Assembly (NCBI GenBank): GCA_965220245.1
Contig: CBDCPI010000008.1
Span: 186,001-250,000 of the forward strand
DNA: 64,000 nt
Direction: 5' to 3'
Source: CBDCPI01 sp965220245
GTDB lineage: Bacteria > Chloroflexota > Dehalococcoidia > Lucifugimonadales > UBA3495
A program made the position numbers and the translations under genes. Position 1 is the first letter of the stretch. Every line of letters begins with the position of its first letter. The notes beneath the pieces were generated by a model that was not told the DNA's origin, searched no databases, and worked only from the letters and a program-made list of their open reading frames with translations. This document shows, piece after piece, positions 16,488 to 25,512 of this stretch.

Positions 16488-16781
16488 TTGCACATTGGGG
16501 TATGCACACTGCACGCTCATCTGCCCGGGGCCGGCAGCCTAAAAGCCAAACGCCAAGTGGCGCGGTCGTTGACCGCTCGGCTGAGAAACCAATTCAACGT
16601 GGCAGTGGCGGAAGTGGATGACAACGACCTGTGGCAACGCCTCACCATCGGGGTGTGCTGCGTCAGCAACGATTCTTCCCACGCCGACCAAATGCTCTCC
16701 CGAGTGGTGTCCTTCGTCGAGACTTTCCGCAGTGACCTGGTACTGCTGGACTACGAGACCGAGATCATATCGGGAGTGTAG
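16488..16781 (+). CDS. DUF503 (YlxP-like) family protein
   Basis: A 97-residue small alpha/beta protein. SLKAKRQVARSLTARLRNQF and the central DNDLWQRLTIGVCCVSND are typical of DUF503. The function is not established; members often sit near translation genes such as rbfA. The start is TTG 16488, with TAGGAGG 8-14 nt upstream. Confidence 0.85.
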   Translation: MHIGVCTLHAHLPGAGSLKAKRQVARSLTARLRNQFNVAVAEVDDNDLWQRLTIGVCCVSNDSSHADQMLSRVVSFVETFRSDLVLLDYETEIISGV

Positions 16782-16857
16782 CCTGCGGTTAGGTCGCCAG
16801 CGGGGGCAATGTCTTGCATGGATTAGGCAGTATTGACATTTCATTCGGCAGCGGCGC

Positions 16858-17196
16858 TTAGCTCTCCGCTATGGCCGGTACGCCGTCGGCGTTGGTCTCT
16901 ATCGGCCGCACCCGTACTACAGACGCGGTGTTTAACGGGCCGTAAATGTGGGGGTAGACCTCGCCGGAGCGGCTGGCCTCGCGTTGGACCGGCGAGTCTA
17001 GGTCCTCGGTGTCCACATCCAGCAGCATCAGGTCGCTTCGTCCGGCGTATAAGCGCGTCACCACCCGGAGGGCCTGTTCTTCATTCCCGGAGCAGTGGAT
17101 GAATCCTTCCGCCACCAGACTCTCGGGCCTTAACTCGCCCGCCGCTTTGGCTCGCTCCCAGTCGGAGGCCCCGGTCAAGTGATAGATGATGGACAT
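16858..17196 (-). CDS. DUF952 family protein
   Basis: A 112-residue protein starting IYHLTGASDWERAKAAGE, with the conserved GFIHCSGNEEQ and YPHIYGPLNTASV blocks of DUF952. The family has an ADP-ribosyltransferase-like fold, but its biochemical role is unproven. It stands alone, divergent from the esterase gene. Confidence 0.85.
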   Translation of the reverse strand: MSIIYHLTGASDWERAKAAGELRPESLVAEGFIHCSGNEEQALRVVTRLYAGRSDLMLLDVDTEDLDSPVQREASRSGEVYPHIYGPLNTASVVRVRPIETNADGVPAIAES

Positions 17197-17281
17197 AAGC
17201 TCTTGCTCCCGGAGTAAACTCTCTTATTCCCAATTGTCCAAGGGGCGAGCCGATGTTAGGATTGGTAGCGCCGAATTCAGG

Positions 17282-17313
17282 CAGTCCCTTCGACAAACTC
17301 AGGACAGGCAAGG
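17282..17313 (+). repeat. Dispersed repeat fragment (CTTCGACAAACTCAGGAC type)
   Basis: CCCTTCGACAAACTCAGGAC lies immediately before the ribosome site of the esterase gene. Same family as 10296, 35387 and 54052. Confidence 0.6.
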
Positions 17314-17323
17314 AGCGGCTAAC

Positions 17324-18004
17324 ATGCAGGGAGAACGCCACCAGGGAAATGGACTCCAGTACTTGACCGTGACTCCGGATGATTACGCGCCGGAGAAGCC
17401 CTACCCTTTGGTTATCATGCTCCACGGGTTTGGGGCCAACATGCAAGACTTGGCCGGTCTGGCGCCGGTAATCAACCGCACCGGCTACGTCTATGCTTTC
17501 CCCAACGCGCCCATCGCTTTCAACTTGGGCTTGGGCCACGCCGGTTACGGCTGGACGTCTCCCCGAGGCGAAGCCTCCGCCGAAGAGTTCCACAACGCCG
17601 AGAGTCTGTTGAGCGCGTTCTTCGATGAGGCATTCGCCCAGTTTCAGGTGCCCCCCGGCCAGTCCCTGCTGCTGGGATTCTCCCAAGGCGGCGGGATGAC
17701 CTACCGCTGCGGCCTTAGCCGCCCCGACACCTTCGCCGGGCTAGTCGCCTTAAGCGCCTCCTTGCCCGACCCTAAAGTCTTGGAGGAGCGGCTGCCCCAG
17801 GAGCGGACTCAGCCCATATTCATCGCCCACGGGCTTTCCGACCCTTTGATTTCCGCCGAGACCGCTCAGAACGCTCGCAAGTTTTTGACTCAAGCCGGGT
17901 ACACCCCCGAATACCACGAGTACAACATGGCCCACGAGATCAGCAGCGAGGTAATCAGCGACTTGACGCCCTGGATGGAGAAGGTCTTGCCTCCGCTGAC
18001 CTAG
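17324..18004 (+). CDS. Alpha/beta-hydrolase, phospholipase/carboxylesterase family
   Basis: A 226-residue serine hydrolase. The nucleophile is S120 in LLLGFSQGG, with D173 (HGLSDPL) and H204 (NMAHEIS) completing the triad. The oxyanion region is MLHGFGAN. The start is ATG 17324 because AAGGAG at 17310-17315 is 8 nt away; a frame extending to 17186 would run through a dispersed repeat. No signal peptide, so cytoplasmic. Substrate not predictable beyond short esters or lysophospholipids. Confidence 0.88.
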   Translation: MQGERHQGNGLQYLTVTPDDYAPEKPYPLVIMLHGFGANMQDLAGLAPVINRTGYVYAFPNAPIAFNLGLGHAGYGWTSPRGEASAEEFHNAESLLSAFFDEAFAQFQVPPGQSLLLGFSQGGGMTYRCGLSRPDTFAGLVALSASLPDPKVLEERLPQERTQPIFIAHGLSDPLISAETAQNARKFLTQAGYTPEYHEYNMAHEISSEVISDLTPWMEKVLPPLT

Positions 18005-18047
18005 CAGGGAGCGCCTTTTCTAACTGGCGATCCAGAGACACCAATAA

Positions 18048-18464
18048 TTAATCGTCGTCCTTCCAATTCGAGACCCGGGCCACTCGAATTTCCAGAAGCA
18101 CCAGCCGGTCGCCGGCAAGCATCTCCTCGGCGAAAACCCTCCCCCGTTCCGGCCCCTCATAGCGGGTACAAATGCGCTCCACGATCTCCGGCAAGTCCTG
18201 CTTCGTGGTCTCGGCCTCACCCTGCAACACCACGTATTTGAACGGCCGTTGGTCGGTGGCGATAGACAAGGCGACCTGGGGATTTTGACGCAGGTTCTTT
18301 ACTTTCACCGCCCCGGCGTCGGCCATGACGAAGGCCCGGCCCTCTTCCTCCATAAACCAGACCGGGGCTACGTGAGGCCGCCCATCGGGACGGACGGTGA
18401 CCATGTGGGCTACATGCACCTCCCGTAGATATTCGTCTATTTCCTGCTGGCTTAGGCTAGGCAT
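18048..18464 (-). CDS. PPOX-class flavin/F420-dependent family protein
   Basis: A 138-residue split beta-barrel of the pyridoxamine 5'-phosphate oxidase-like superfamily. MVTVRPDGRPHVAPVWF and NPQVALSIATD are family hallmarks, and many relatives bind F420 or FMN. It overlaps the upstream small gene by 8 nt. Probably an oxidoreductase; cofactor and substrate unknown. Confidence 0.8.
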   Translation of the reverse strand: MPSLSQQEIDEYLREVHVAHMVTVRPDGRPHVAPVWFMEEEGRAFVMADAGAVKVKNLRQNPQVALSIATDQRPFKYVVLQGEAETTKQDLPEIVERICTRYEGPERGRVFAEEMLAGDRLVLLEIRVARVSNWKDDD

Positions 18465-18765
18465 AGAAGTACCTCCGTATTGGACCGAATGCCCCGGTTG
18501 GCGCTCCTAGTTGATATGCTATAGGATCATCCCCCGGCGCGGTCCGGATGGCCGCCGCCATCCTGGCTTGTTCGCCGGGGATGTCCTCAGGCTGTACCGG
18601 GATGGGCAGCGCCGCCAGTAACTCCAACACCGTGCCTTCCAACACTGATTGCTCCTCTTGGGTAAAACCGGCCCGGTGGCCGATGTCCCCTGGACTGTAA
18701 AGCACCGCTTGTCGGAACCCGTAATCGGCCACCGCCCGGTTGGCAATGCTTATTAGTCTATCCAT
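18457..18765 (-). CDS. Small protein of unknown function
   Basis: I do not recognise this 102-residue protein. It reads MDRLISIANRAVADYGF, then a helical acidic middle and a C-terminus ending GPIRRYFYA. The start is placed at ATG 18765 because longer versions would run into the SDR gene. It overlaps the PPOX-like gene by 8 nt and follows the SDR by about 20 nt, so the three form one unit. Remote similarity to LigA-type small dioxygenase subunits (SPGDIGHRAGFTQEE) is possible but unproven. Confidence 0.55.
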   Translation of the reverse strand: MDRLISIANRAVADYGFRQAVLYSPGDIGHRAGFTQEEQSVLEGTVLELLAALPIPVQPEDIPGEQARMAAAIRTAPGDDPIAYQLGAPTGAFGPIRRYFYA

Positions 18766-18785
18766 AAATGAGTGCCCCCGGACCG

Positions 18786-19550
18786 CTATTCGGCCCCGGC
18801 CCAAGCGCCGCCGTCGATAATGTAGTTGATGCCGCTCACATAGGAGGCTTCGTCGGAAGATAACCAAGTTATCAGGTTGGCGATTTCCTCGGGCCGCCCC
18901 ACCCGGCCCAGCGGGTGCTCTTCGTTCCGTTCCCGAAAAGTCTGGGCGCTAGCCGTGCTACCTCGCATCTGGGGCGTGTCGACACCGCCCGGCGATATGC
19001 AATTGACTCGCACACCTTGGGTCGAGTATTGCGCCGCCGCCACCTTGGTAAGGTGGATCACCCCGGCTTTACTCACTGCGTAGGGCACCGAGTAAGCGAC
19101 GCCCCGGACGCCGGACATGGATGCTATGTTTACAATGGAACCTGCGCCTTGGGACAGCATGGGCGGTATGGCGTACTTGCAGCAGAGGAACAGGCCCTTG
19201 ATGTTAGTGTCCATGGTCAGGTCCCAGTCCAGCTCCTCCACCTCAACCAATGGCGGGGTGCGGACCAGGATTGCCGCTCCGTTGACCAGCACGTCCAACT
19301 TGCCAAACCGGGAGACCATCTCCGATACCAGCGCCTCAACTTGATCGGCCTTGGAAATGTCCACCGAAATTGCCGCCGAGTCGCGGTCGGTCCCTTCCAT
19401 TAGCTGGCAAGTCTCTTCCGCCCCGGCCCGGTTCCGGTCGGCAACCACCACCCGGGCCCCTTCCTGAAAGAAACGTTGGCAGGTGGCCCGGCCAATGCCG
19501 GAAGCACCCCCGGTTACAATCGCCACTTTATTTTCCAGTCTGCCAGCCAT
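18786..19550 (-). CDS. Short-chain dehydrogenase/reductase (SDR)
   Basis: A 254-residue classical SDR. The NAD(P)-binding motif is TGGASGIG (13-20). The NNAG motif appears as NGAA (90-93), and the catalytic Ser-Tyr-Lys are S144, Y157 and K161. D38 after the second strand (VVVADRN) suggests NAD preference. Substrate unknown. It leads a three-gene unit with the small protein and the PPOX-like protein. Confidence 0.9.
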   Translation of the reverse strand: MAGRLENKVAIVTGGASGIGRATCQRFFQEGARVVVADRNRAGAEETCQLMEGTDRDSAAISVDISKADQVEALVSEMVSRFGKLDVLVNGAAILVRTPPLVEVEELDWDLTMDTNIKGLFLCCKYAIPPMLSQGAGSIVNIASMSGVRGVAYSVPYAVSKAGVIHLTKVAAAQYSTQGVRVNCISPGGVDTPQMRGSTASAQTFRERNEEHPLGRVGRPEEIANLITWLSSDEASYVSGINYIIDGGAWAGAE

Positions 19551-19795
19551 AGGCCGATCCTCAAGCTAAACTAAAGCCAAGGTGAAATGTACATATCGCC
19601 AGAACGCCCTGTCGGTGCCCACCAGGTTGGGGCCTAAGGGTGATATGAGGTGCCGTAGAGTCCTTTCGATCCTCGTCAAAACCCCCGAAATGCACATCCC
19701 ACTTTGGTATTGGTTTAGTCTTCCCGCCTTTTCCGGTCCGGCGCAATTATAGCACGGGCAGCCGCGCTTTGGCTGGCTGCTCCTGGCGCCGGGGT
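19551..19795. other. Intergenic, no gene recognised
   Basis: The stretch upstream of the SDR gene holds no convincing coding frame or RNA. A 61-codon open frame on the minus strand has no family features and was not accepted. Confidence 0.4.
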
Positions 19796-20034
19796 CTTTT
19801 CATTGTCACCCCGTCACCCCGTCACCCCGTCACCCCGTCACCCCGTCACCCCGTCACCCCGTCACCCCGTCACCCCGTCACCCCGTCACCCCGTCACCCC
19901 GTCACCCCGTCACCCCGAACGCAGTGAGGGGTCTAAGATTCCTCTGGAAAGGCGAAGTTGGCCCCAGCAAGAATTTTAGATTCCTCCACGCTGCTCGGAA
20001 TGACAGAAAGGAGGCTCCAAATGAGAATGAAAAG
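19796..20034. repeat. MITE-like repeat element with an expanded 8-bp tandem array
   Basis: It begins CTTTTCATTGTCACCCC and ends GAGAATGAAAAG, giving 9-bp terminal inverted repeats (CTTTTCATT / AATGAAAAG). The interior GGCGAAGTTGGCCCCAG, TTTTAGATTCCTC and GCTGCTCGGAATGACAGAAA match the 134-bp element at 39831-39964 nearly base for base. The length difference is accounted for by the tandem array. Non-coding, no transposase. Confidence 0.75.
19805..19916 (+). repeat. Tandem array, 14 perfect copies of GTCACCCC
   Basis: 112 nt of an uninterrupted 8-bp unit inside the repeat element. The sibling element at 39831 has a single unit, so this is a local expansion, most simply by slippage. Confidence 0.95.
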
Positions 20035-20155
20035 GCCCTGCGGTAGCGCGCCTTCCCCTTGCGCCGCCTTGGGCCCCAAGTTATTATCCTAAGCGCCCCG
20101 GTTTCGAGCCATTTCCGTCCCGATAGCAGCGGCAGCAACCAAGAGGCAGCAATAG

Positions 20156-21277
20156 TTGGCCGACGAAAACTTCCAAACAGCCCTTTATGACACCCATATT
20201 GAGTCCGGGGCCCGCATGGTGCCCTTTGGCGGCTGGGACATGCCGGTCCAGTACTCGGGCATTCTGGCCGAGGTCAAGGCGGTACGCACCGCCACCGGCG
20301 TCTTCGACGTTTCGCACATGGGCCGGCTGTACATTTCCGGGGACCGGGCCACCGAATTTTTGGATTGGGTCTTGACCGGCTCGGCCGAGAGCCTGCGGGT
20401 GGGCCGGGCCCGGTATTGCCTGATTTGCAACGAGGCCGGGGGCGTCATCGACGACACGATTTTCTATCGCTTGGCCGAGGACCAATATCTGCTGATACCG
20501 AACGCCGGTAACCGTGAGGCGGTGGTCGAGTGGTTTGAACGCTGGGTCCGGGAAAGGTTCACCGGCGGGTGCAACATCGAGGACCGTACCCGGAGCACCT
20601 CGTTGATTGCCGTGCAAGGCCCTAGCGCCGCCGGGATAATGGACCAGCTATGCCGGTTGGATAGCAACAGCCCCCCATCCAGCCTCCGGCCCTTCGCTTG
20701 GGGCGCGGCCACCATGGAAATGACCGGGGAGGGTAAGCCGGTCTTCGTCGGCCGCACCGGCTACACCGGGGAGGACGGCTTTGAAATAATCGTGGACAAT
20801 GACCAAGCAAAGTTTGCTTGGCAAGCCGTCTTGGGCTTGGGGGCCGTGCCTTGCGGGCTGGGAGCCCGGGACGTGCTTCGCTTGGAAGCCGGGCTCCCCC
20901 TTCACGGCCACGAGATAGATGAACAGACCAGTCCGATTGCGGCCGGGTTGGAGCGCTTTGTCCGTTTCGACAAAGACTACGTCGGCGCGCCGGCGCTGCG
21001 ACAACAGCACGAGCAAGGCGGGGCGCAGGTCTTGGTAGGTCTAAAAGCGGCGGGGCGAAGTGCCCCCCGGCAGGGTTACCCGGTCCTGTACCAGGGAGAA
21101 GAAATCGGCCGCATCACCAGCGGCAGCTACTCTCCCACTCTTGACACCAGCATCGCCATGGGCTACGTTTCGGTGCGTTATAGCACACCCGGCGGAATTC
21201 TGGACGTGGACGTGCGGGGACGAGTCGTCGAAGCTGAGGTGACGCCTCTGCCCTTTTATACCAGGCCTGGGAGGTAG
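20156..21277 (+). CDS. gcvT: Glycine cleavage system T protein (aminomethyltransferase)
   Basis: A 373-residue tetrahydrofolate-dependent protein that releases ammonia from the lipoyl-bound intermediate and forms methylene-THF. VFDVSHMGRL (near residue 50), the catalytic-region LEAGLPLHGHEIDEQTSP, and the C-terminal barrel are present. Start TTG 20156 with AGAGG about 9 nt upstream. First gene of gcvT-H-PA-PB. Confidence 0.95.
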   Translation: MADENFQTALYDTHIESGARMVPFGGWDMPVQYSGILAEVKAVRTATGVFDVSHMGRLYISGDRATEFLDWVLTGSAESLRVGRARYCLICNEAGGVIDDTIFYRLAEDQYLLIPNAGNREAVVEWFERWVRERFTGGCNIEDRTRSTSLIAVQGPSAAGIMDQLCRLDSNSPPSSLRPFAWGAATMEMTGEGKPVFVGRTGYTGEDGFEIIVDNDQAKFAWQAVLGLGAVPCGLGARDVLRLEAGLPLHGHEIDEQTSPIAAGLERFVRFDKDYVGAPALRQQHEQGGAQVLVGLKAAGRSAPRQGYPVLYQGEEIGRITSGSYSPTLDTSIAMGYVSVRYSTPGGILDVDVRGRVVEAEVTPLPFYTRPGR

Positions 21278-21285
21278 GAAGCGCG

Positions 21286-21678
21286 TTGAATCCCAACGAC
21301 CGCAAATATAGCCGGGAGCACGAGTGGGTCAAGGTGGAAGACCCCGATTCCGGCCGCGCTGTGGCTGGAATCACTCACTACGCCCAGGACCAGTTGGGCG
21401 ACATCGTCTTCGTTGAGTTGCCCAAGCTCGGCTCCACGGTCAGCCACATGGGAAAGATGGGAGAAATCGAGTCGGTGAAGTCGGTTTCGGACCTGTTCTC
21501 CCCGGTAAGCGGTGAGGTCATTGCCGTCAACGAAGACCTAATCGAACACCCCGAGCTAGCCAACGAAGACCCCTTTGGCGAGGGTTGGTTGATTCGCATT
21601 AGCATGACCGACACTTCCGAGCTTGACGCTCTCCTCACCGCCGAAGAGTACGAGGCATTGACCGGCGAGGATTCATGA
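21286..21678 (+). CDS. gcvH: Glycine cleavage system H protein
   Basis: A 130-residue lipoyl carrier shuttling the aminomethyl group between P, T and L proteins. The lipoylated lysine lies in GEIESVKSVSDLFSPVSGEV. EHEWVKVE at the N-terminus is typical. Start TTG 21286; it overlaps gcvPA by 4 nt. Confidence 0.96.
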   Translation: MNPNDRKYSREHEWVKVEDPDSGRAVAGITHYAQDQLGDIVFVELPKLGSTVSHMGKMGEIESVKSVSDLFSPVSGEVIAVNEDLIEHPELANEDPFGEGWLIRISMTDTSELDALLTAEEYEALTGEDS

Positions 21679-23054
21679 GCACCCGGCAGCCACTCCGGCA
21701 GGAAACTGTCGAAAGCCCGTTCCAGTCCCACTACATCCCCAACACTCCCGAAGAGCAAGCTGAACTGCTGGAGGCCGTGGGCCTGACCACCCTGGACCAA
21801 CTGTTCCAAGATATTCCCGAGGCCTACCGCAACCCGGCGTTGGACCTGCCCGGTCCTCTCTCCGAGTTGGAAATCCAGCAGGAGTTGAGTTCCTTGGCCT
21901 CCCGCAACCGCGCCCTGGGCAGCGGTCCTTCTTTCTTAGGCGCCGGGTCCTACCACCACTTCATCCCTTCCATCGTGAAGGCCCTGGTCACCCGCGGCGA
22001 GTTCCTTACCGCTTACACGCCGTACCAAGCCGAGGCCAGTCAAGGCACTCTGCAAGTGATTTTCGAGTTCCAGACCATGGTCTGCAACCTCTTTGGCATG
22101 GAAGTCGCCAACGCCGGGATGTACGACGGTGCCACCAGTCTGGCGGAAGGCGTCCTGATGGCCTGCCGGGTGACCCGGCGCAACAAAATAGCCTTAGCCG
22201 ACACCCTATCGCCGGTCTACCAGCAAGTAATCCGGACCTATTGCCAAGCCCAAGGGCTTGAGGTCACGACAGTCCCCGCGGAGAAGCCTCCCATCGACGG
22301 CGAGACCGCCTGTTTGGTGGTGCAATATCCGAACTTTCTCGGCTACATCGAGGACCCCAGGTCCCAAGGGGAAGCGGCCCATGCCCAAGGCGCGCTTCTC
22401 GTGGTTTCCACCGACCCGATAGCCGTGGGGATGTTTCACCCGCCCGGCCACTATGGGGCCGACATCGTCACCGGCGAGGGCCAGCCCTTGGGAATACTAC
22501 CCAGCTTCGGCGGCCCCTACGTCGGGCTCTTCGCCACCAAACAGGAATACGTCCGGCAGATGCCCAGCCGCCTTTCCGGGCGCACCGTGGACCGGCAGGG
22601 AAATACCGGCTATGTTCTGACTCTCCAAGCCCGGGAACAGCACATCCGCCGGGAGCGGGCCACCAGCAACATCTGCACCAACGAAGCCCTTTACGCCTTG
22701 GCGTCGACCATCTACGTGGCTGCCTTGGGCAAGCAGGGACTACGGAAAGTCGCCGAACTCTGCTACCAAAAGGCCCACTACGCCGCTTCCCAAATCTCCC
22801 GGATACCGGGCTACTCGCTGCCGGTTGACAGGACTTTTTTTCAAGAGTTCGTCGTGCAGTGCCCAGCGGCGCCCGCGGTGATCAACCAGCGGCTGATGGA
22901 GCGTAACATCCTCGGCGGACTCGACCTCACCGGTCCCGACTTTGTCAGCTTGGGCCAAGACCTGCTGAGCAACGCGATGCTTCTTTGTGTGACGGAAATG
23001 AACTCCCGGGCAGACATTGACGCCTTGGTGGCCGCACTATCGGAGGCGTCTTGA
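21675..23054 (+). CDS. gcvPA: Glycine dehydrogenase (decarboxylating) subunit 1
   Basis: A 459-residue N-terminal half of the P protein. YIPNTPEEQAELLEAVG at the start and FLGAGSYHHFIPSIVKAL are characteristic. It forms an alpha2beta2 enzyme with gcvPB that decarboxylates glycine. The PLP lysine is in the other subunit. Overlaps neighbours at both ends, so tightly coupled. Confidence 0.95.
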   Translation: MSTRQPLRQETVESPFQSHYIPNTPEEQAELLEAVGLTTLDQLFQDIPEAYRNPALDLPGPLSELEIQQELSSLASRNRALGSGPSFLGAGSYHHFIPSIVKALVTRGEFLTAYTPYQAEASQGTLQVIFEFQTMVCNLFGMEVANAGMYDGATSLAEGVLMACRVTRRNKIALADTLSPVYQQVIRTYCQAQGLEVTTVPAEKPPIDGETACLVVQYPNFLGYIEDPRSQGEAAHAQGALLVVSTDPIAVGMFHPPGHYGADIVTGEGQPLGILPSFGGPYVGLFATKQEYVRQMPSRLSGRTVDRQGNTGYVLTLQAREQHIRRERATSNICTNEALYALASTIYVAALGKQGLRKVAELCYQKAHYAASQISRIPGYSLPVDRTFFQEFVVQCPAAPAVINQRLMERNILGGLDLTGPDFVSLGQDLLSNAMLLCVTEMNSRADIDALVAALSEAS

Positions 23055-24526
23055 TGGACAGCAATACTAGGGACACCTCCCGTCTCCTCATGGAGCGCAG
23101 CCGACCGGGGCGGGCCGGCGCCATCCTGCCTCCCTCGGACGTCCCGGAGCAGGCCCTGCCCGATGCCTCCTTACTGCGGGGCGACTTAGACCTTCCGGAG
23201 GTCTCTGAGCCGGAAGTGGTCCAATACTTCACCGGCCTCAGCCAGCTCAACTTTTCCATCGACACCAACTTCTATCCGTTGGGCAGTTGTACCATGAAGT
23301 ACAACCCCAAGATTAACGACGAGATGGCTTTTGCCCCCGGGTTCGCCGGAGCCCACCCGCTACAGCCCTCCGGCTTGGCCCAAGGCGCCTTGGGGCTGCT
23401 ATACCGTTTGCAAGAATTCCTCGGCGAAATCACCGGCCTAAACCGGGTCAGCCTGGCCACCTTGGCGGGAGCCCACGGAGAGTTGGCCGGGATGTTGATG
23501 GTCCGGGCTTACCACCAAGCCCGGGGCGACACCGGCCGCCGCAAGGTAGCAATACCCGACAGCGCCCACGGCACCAACCCGGCTTCGGCGGCCATGGCGG
23601 GATTCGAGGTCGTCGACCTGGCTTCGGACGGTTACGGCAACGTCGATCTCAACGTGTTGCACGAGGTGGCCGGGCCTGACCTTGCCGGGGTAATGATTAC
23701 CTTGCCCAGCACCCTGGGCCTATTTGACTCCAACATTCTGGAAGTCTGCCGGGTGGTGCATGAGGCGGGCGGGCTGGTCTATGGCGACGGGGCCAACATG
23801 AACGCCCTGCTGGGCCGGGTCAAGCTGGGCGAGCTAGGGTTCGACGTGGTCCACCTGAACTTGCACAAGACTTTCAGCACGCCCCACGGCGGCGGCGGTC
23901 CCGGCGCCGGACCGGTATGCGCCGGAGAGCTTCTCGGGCCCTATTTGGCGGCCCCGGTGGTAATCAACAGCGTGACCGTCGAAGGGGATGGCGAATTTAC
24001 GTTGACCGCCCCCGAACACACTATCGGGAAGATGAGCGCGTTCCACGGCAACTTCGGAGTCTTGGTCCGGGCCTACACCTATATTCGCACTCTGGGGGCC
24101 GCCGGGCTGCGCTCCATCAGCGGCAACGCAGTGCTGAACGCCAACTACCTGATGGAAGCCCTGAAGGACACTTACCTTCTACCCTACGACCGCCGTTGTA
24201 TGCACGAAGCCGTGTTCTCCGCCGACTGGCAGAAAGCCCGCGGCGTCAGCGGCTTGGAGATAGCCAAGCGGTTGCTGGACTACGGAGTCCACGCTCCTAC
24301 GATGTACTTCCCGCTGATAGTCCACGAGGCTTTGATGATCGAGCCGACGGAGTCGGAGACCAAAGAAACTCTGGACGGCTTCATCCAAGTCCTCCGGCAA
24401 ATCGACCAAGAAGTTACCGAAAACCCCGACCTGGTGCGGCAAGCGCCCCATACCACGCCGGTGACTCGCTTGGACGAAGCCAAGGCCGCCCGCCAACCCG
24501 ACCTGCGCTGGCGGCGGACGGAGTAA
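23054..24526 (+). CDS. gcvPB: Glycine dehydrogenase (decarboxylating) subunit 2
   Basis: A roughly 490-residue PLP-bearing half of the P protein. The PLP lysine is in NLHKTFSTPHGGGGPGAGP, and NFYPLGSCTMKYNPKIN is a family hallmark. The ATG at 23054 shares a base with the gcvPA stop (TGATG); a TTG at 23051 is also in frame. No lipoamide dehydrogenase (L protein) gene is in the window. Confidence 0.95.
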   Translation: MDSNTRDTSRLLMERSRPGRAGAILPPSDVPEQALPDASLLRGDLDLPEVSEPEVVQYFTGLSQLNFSIDTNFYPLGSCTMKYNPKINDEMAFAPGFAGAHPLQPSGLAQGALGLLYRLQEFLGEITGLNRVSLATLAGAHGELAGMLMVRAYHQARGDTGRRKVAIPDSAHGTNPASAAMAGFEVVDLASDGYGNVDLNVLHEVAGPDLAGVMITLPSTLGLFDSNILEVCRVVHEAGGLVYGDGANMNALLGRVKLGELGFDVVHLNLHKTFSTPHGGGGPGAGPVCAGELLGPYLAAPVVINSVTVEGDGEFTLTAPEHTIGKMSAFHGNFGVLVRAYTYIRTLGAAGLRSISGNAVLNANYLMEALKDTYLLPYDRRCMHEAVFSADWQKARGVSGLEIAKRLLDYGVHAPTMYFPLIVHEALMIEPTESETKETLDGFIQVLRQIDQEVTENPDLVRQAPHTTPVTRLDEAKAARQPDLRWRRTE

Positions 24527-24529
24527 CGT

Positions 24530-25465
24530 CTAGCCCTGCTCTTCTTCCAGGGCCCGGGCCAATACGTCCTCGGGGACCCGCACCTCAACACCGGCCCGCT
24601 CTTCCTGCAACAGCATCGCCACTCGCGAGTCCCGGTCTCCCCAGCCCCGGTTGATGGCTTTCGTCATTTCCTGAAGCGCCAGATTGGCCAACCGCATCGG
24701 GACATCGAATTCTCTCCCCACACCCACCGCCAAGTCCACGTCCTTACGGGCCAAGCGCAGAGCGAAGTCGGGCGGGTCGAACTTGCCGGGCAGCAGGTGT
24801 TCCGCCAAACCTTCAAAGGTCTCCCTCCGGCCCTGAGCACCCTTGCGAACCGCTTGCCACAGGGCTAGCGGCTCCACTCCGGCCTTGACTCCCATGGTAA
24901 ATACCTCGGCCAAGGCCGCTTGCACGATATACCCGGTGCAGTTGTGCACCAGCTTGGCAATCGCGCCGCAGCCGATGGGCCCGACGTAATAGGCTTTGTC
25001 GCCGATGGCGTCCAACACTGGCTTGCACCGTTCGTAGACTTCCCGGTCACCGCCCACCCAAATAGCTAGGTTTCGAGTCCTAGCGCCCCGGGGCCCGCCG
25101 CTGACCGGCGCGTCCAACACGTCAATGCCCCTGGCTCCCAGTTGTTCGTGGATGCGGCGGATTAACCCCGGGGTGCTGGTGCTAAGGTCGAAATACACTT
25201 TGCCCGCCGTCAGCCCTTGGGCCAAGCTCTCTTCACCCAGAGCCACCGCTTCCACCTCAGTAGGCCCCGGCAATGACGTAAGCACTACGTCGCTGGCTTC
25301 CGCCACTTCCCGGGGAGTGTCGGCCCAGACCGCGCCGGCTTCCAAGTGAGGAGTCGCCGCCTCTCGCCGAATATCATGGACCACCATTTCGTGGCCGCCT
25401 TGCAGCGCGTTGTAAGCCATGCTCCCGCCCATGGTGCCCAAGCCAATAAATCCTACTTTCATCAT
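24530..25465 (-). CDS. 3-hydroxyisobutyrate dehydrogenase-family oxidoreductase
   Basis: A 311-residue beta-hydroxyacid dehydrogenase. The NAD(P) motif is GFIGLGTMGGSM, the substrate loop is DAPVSGGPRGA (118-128), and the catalytic lysine is K171 in GCGAIAKLVHNCTG. Members act on 3-hydroxyisobutyrate, tartronate semialdehyde or related acids; the substrate here is not determined. It converges on gcvPB with only 3 nt between stops. GGAGGGA precedes the ATG. Confidence 0.88.
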   Translation of the reverse strand: MMKVGFIGLGTMGGSMAYNALQGGHEMVVHDIRREAATPHLEAGAVWADTPREVAEASDVVLTSLPGPTEVEAVALGEESLAQGLTAGKVYFDLSTSTPGLIRRIHEQLGARGIDVLDAPVSGGPRGARTRNLAIWVGGDREVYERCKPVLDAIGDKAYYVGPIGCGAIAKLVHNCTGYIVQAALAEVFTMGVKAGVEPLALWQAVRKGAQGRRETFEGLAEHLLPGKFDPPDFALRLARKDVDLAVGVGREFDVPMRLANLALQEMTKAINRGWGDRDSRVAMLLQEERAGVEVRVPEDVLARALEEEQG

Positions 25466-25479
25466 TCCCTCCTGGATAA

Positions 25480-25493
25480 TGTCTCAGTTTGAA
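25480..25493 (+). repeat. 14-bp inverted repeat, left of hicAB
   Basis: TGTCTCAGTTTGAA; its exact reverse complement is at 26235-26248, enclosing the hicAB pair. Confidence 0.7.
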
Positions 25494-25512
25494 AAACCGC
25501 GGGGGCTGGGGC

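Noticed and set aside
19805..19916. Tandem array considered as CRISPR
   Set aside because: Unit is 8 bp with no spacers and there are no cas genes in the window.
20035..20155. Possible glycine riboswitch upstream of gcvT
   Set aside because: Only about 120 nt remain between the repeat element and the start, and no conserved aptamer core was recognised.
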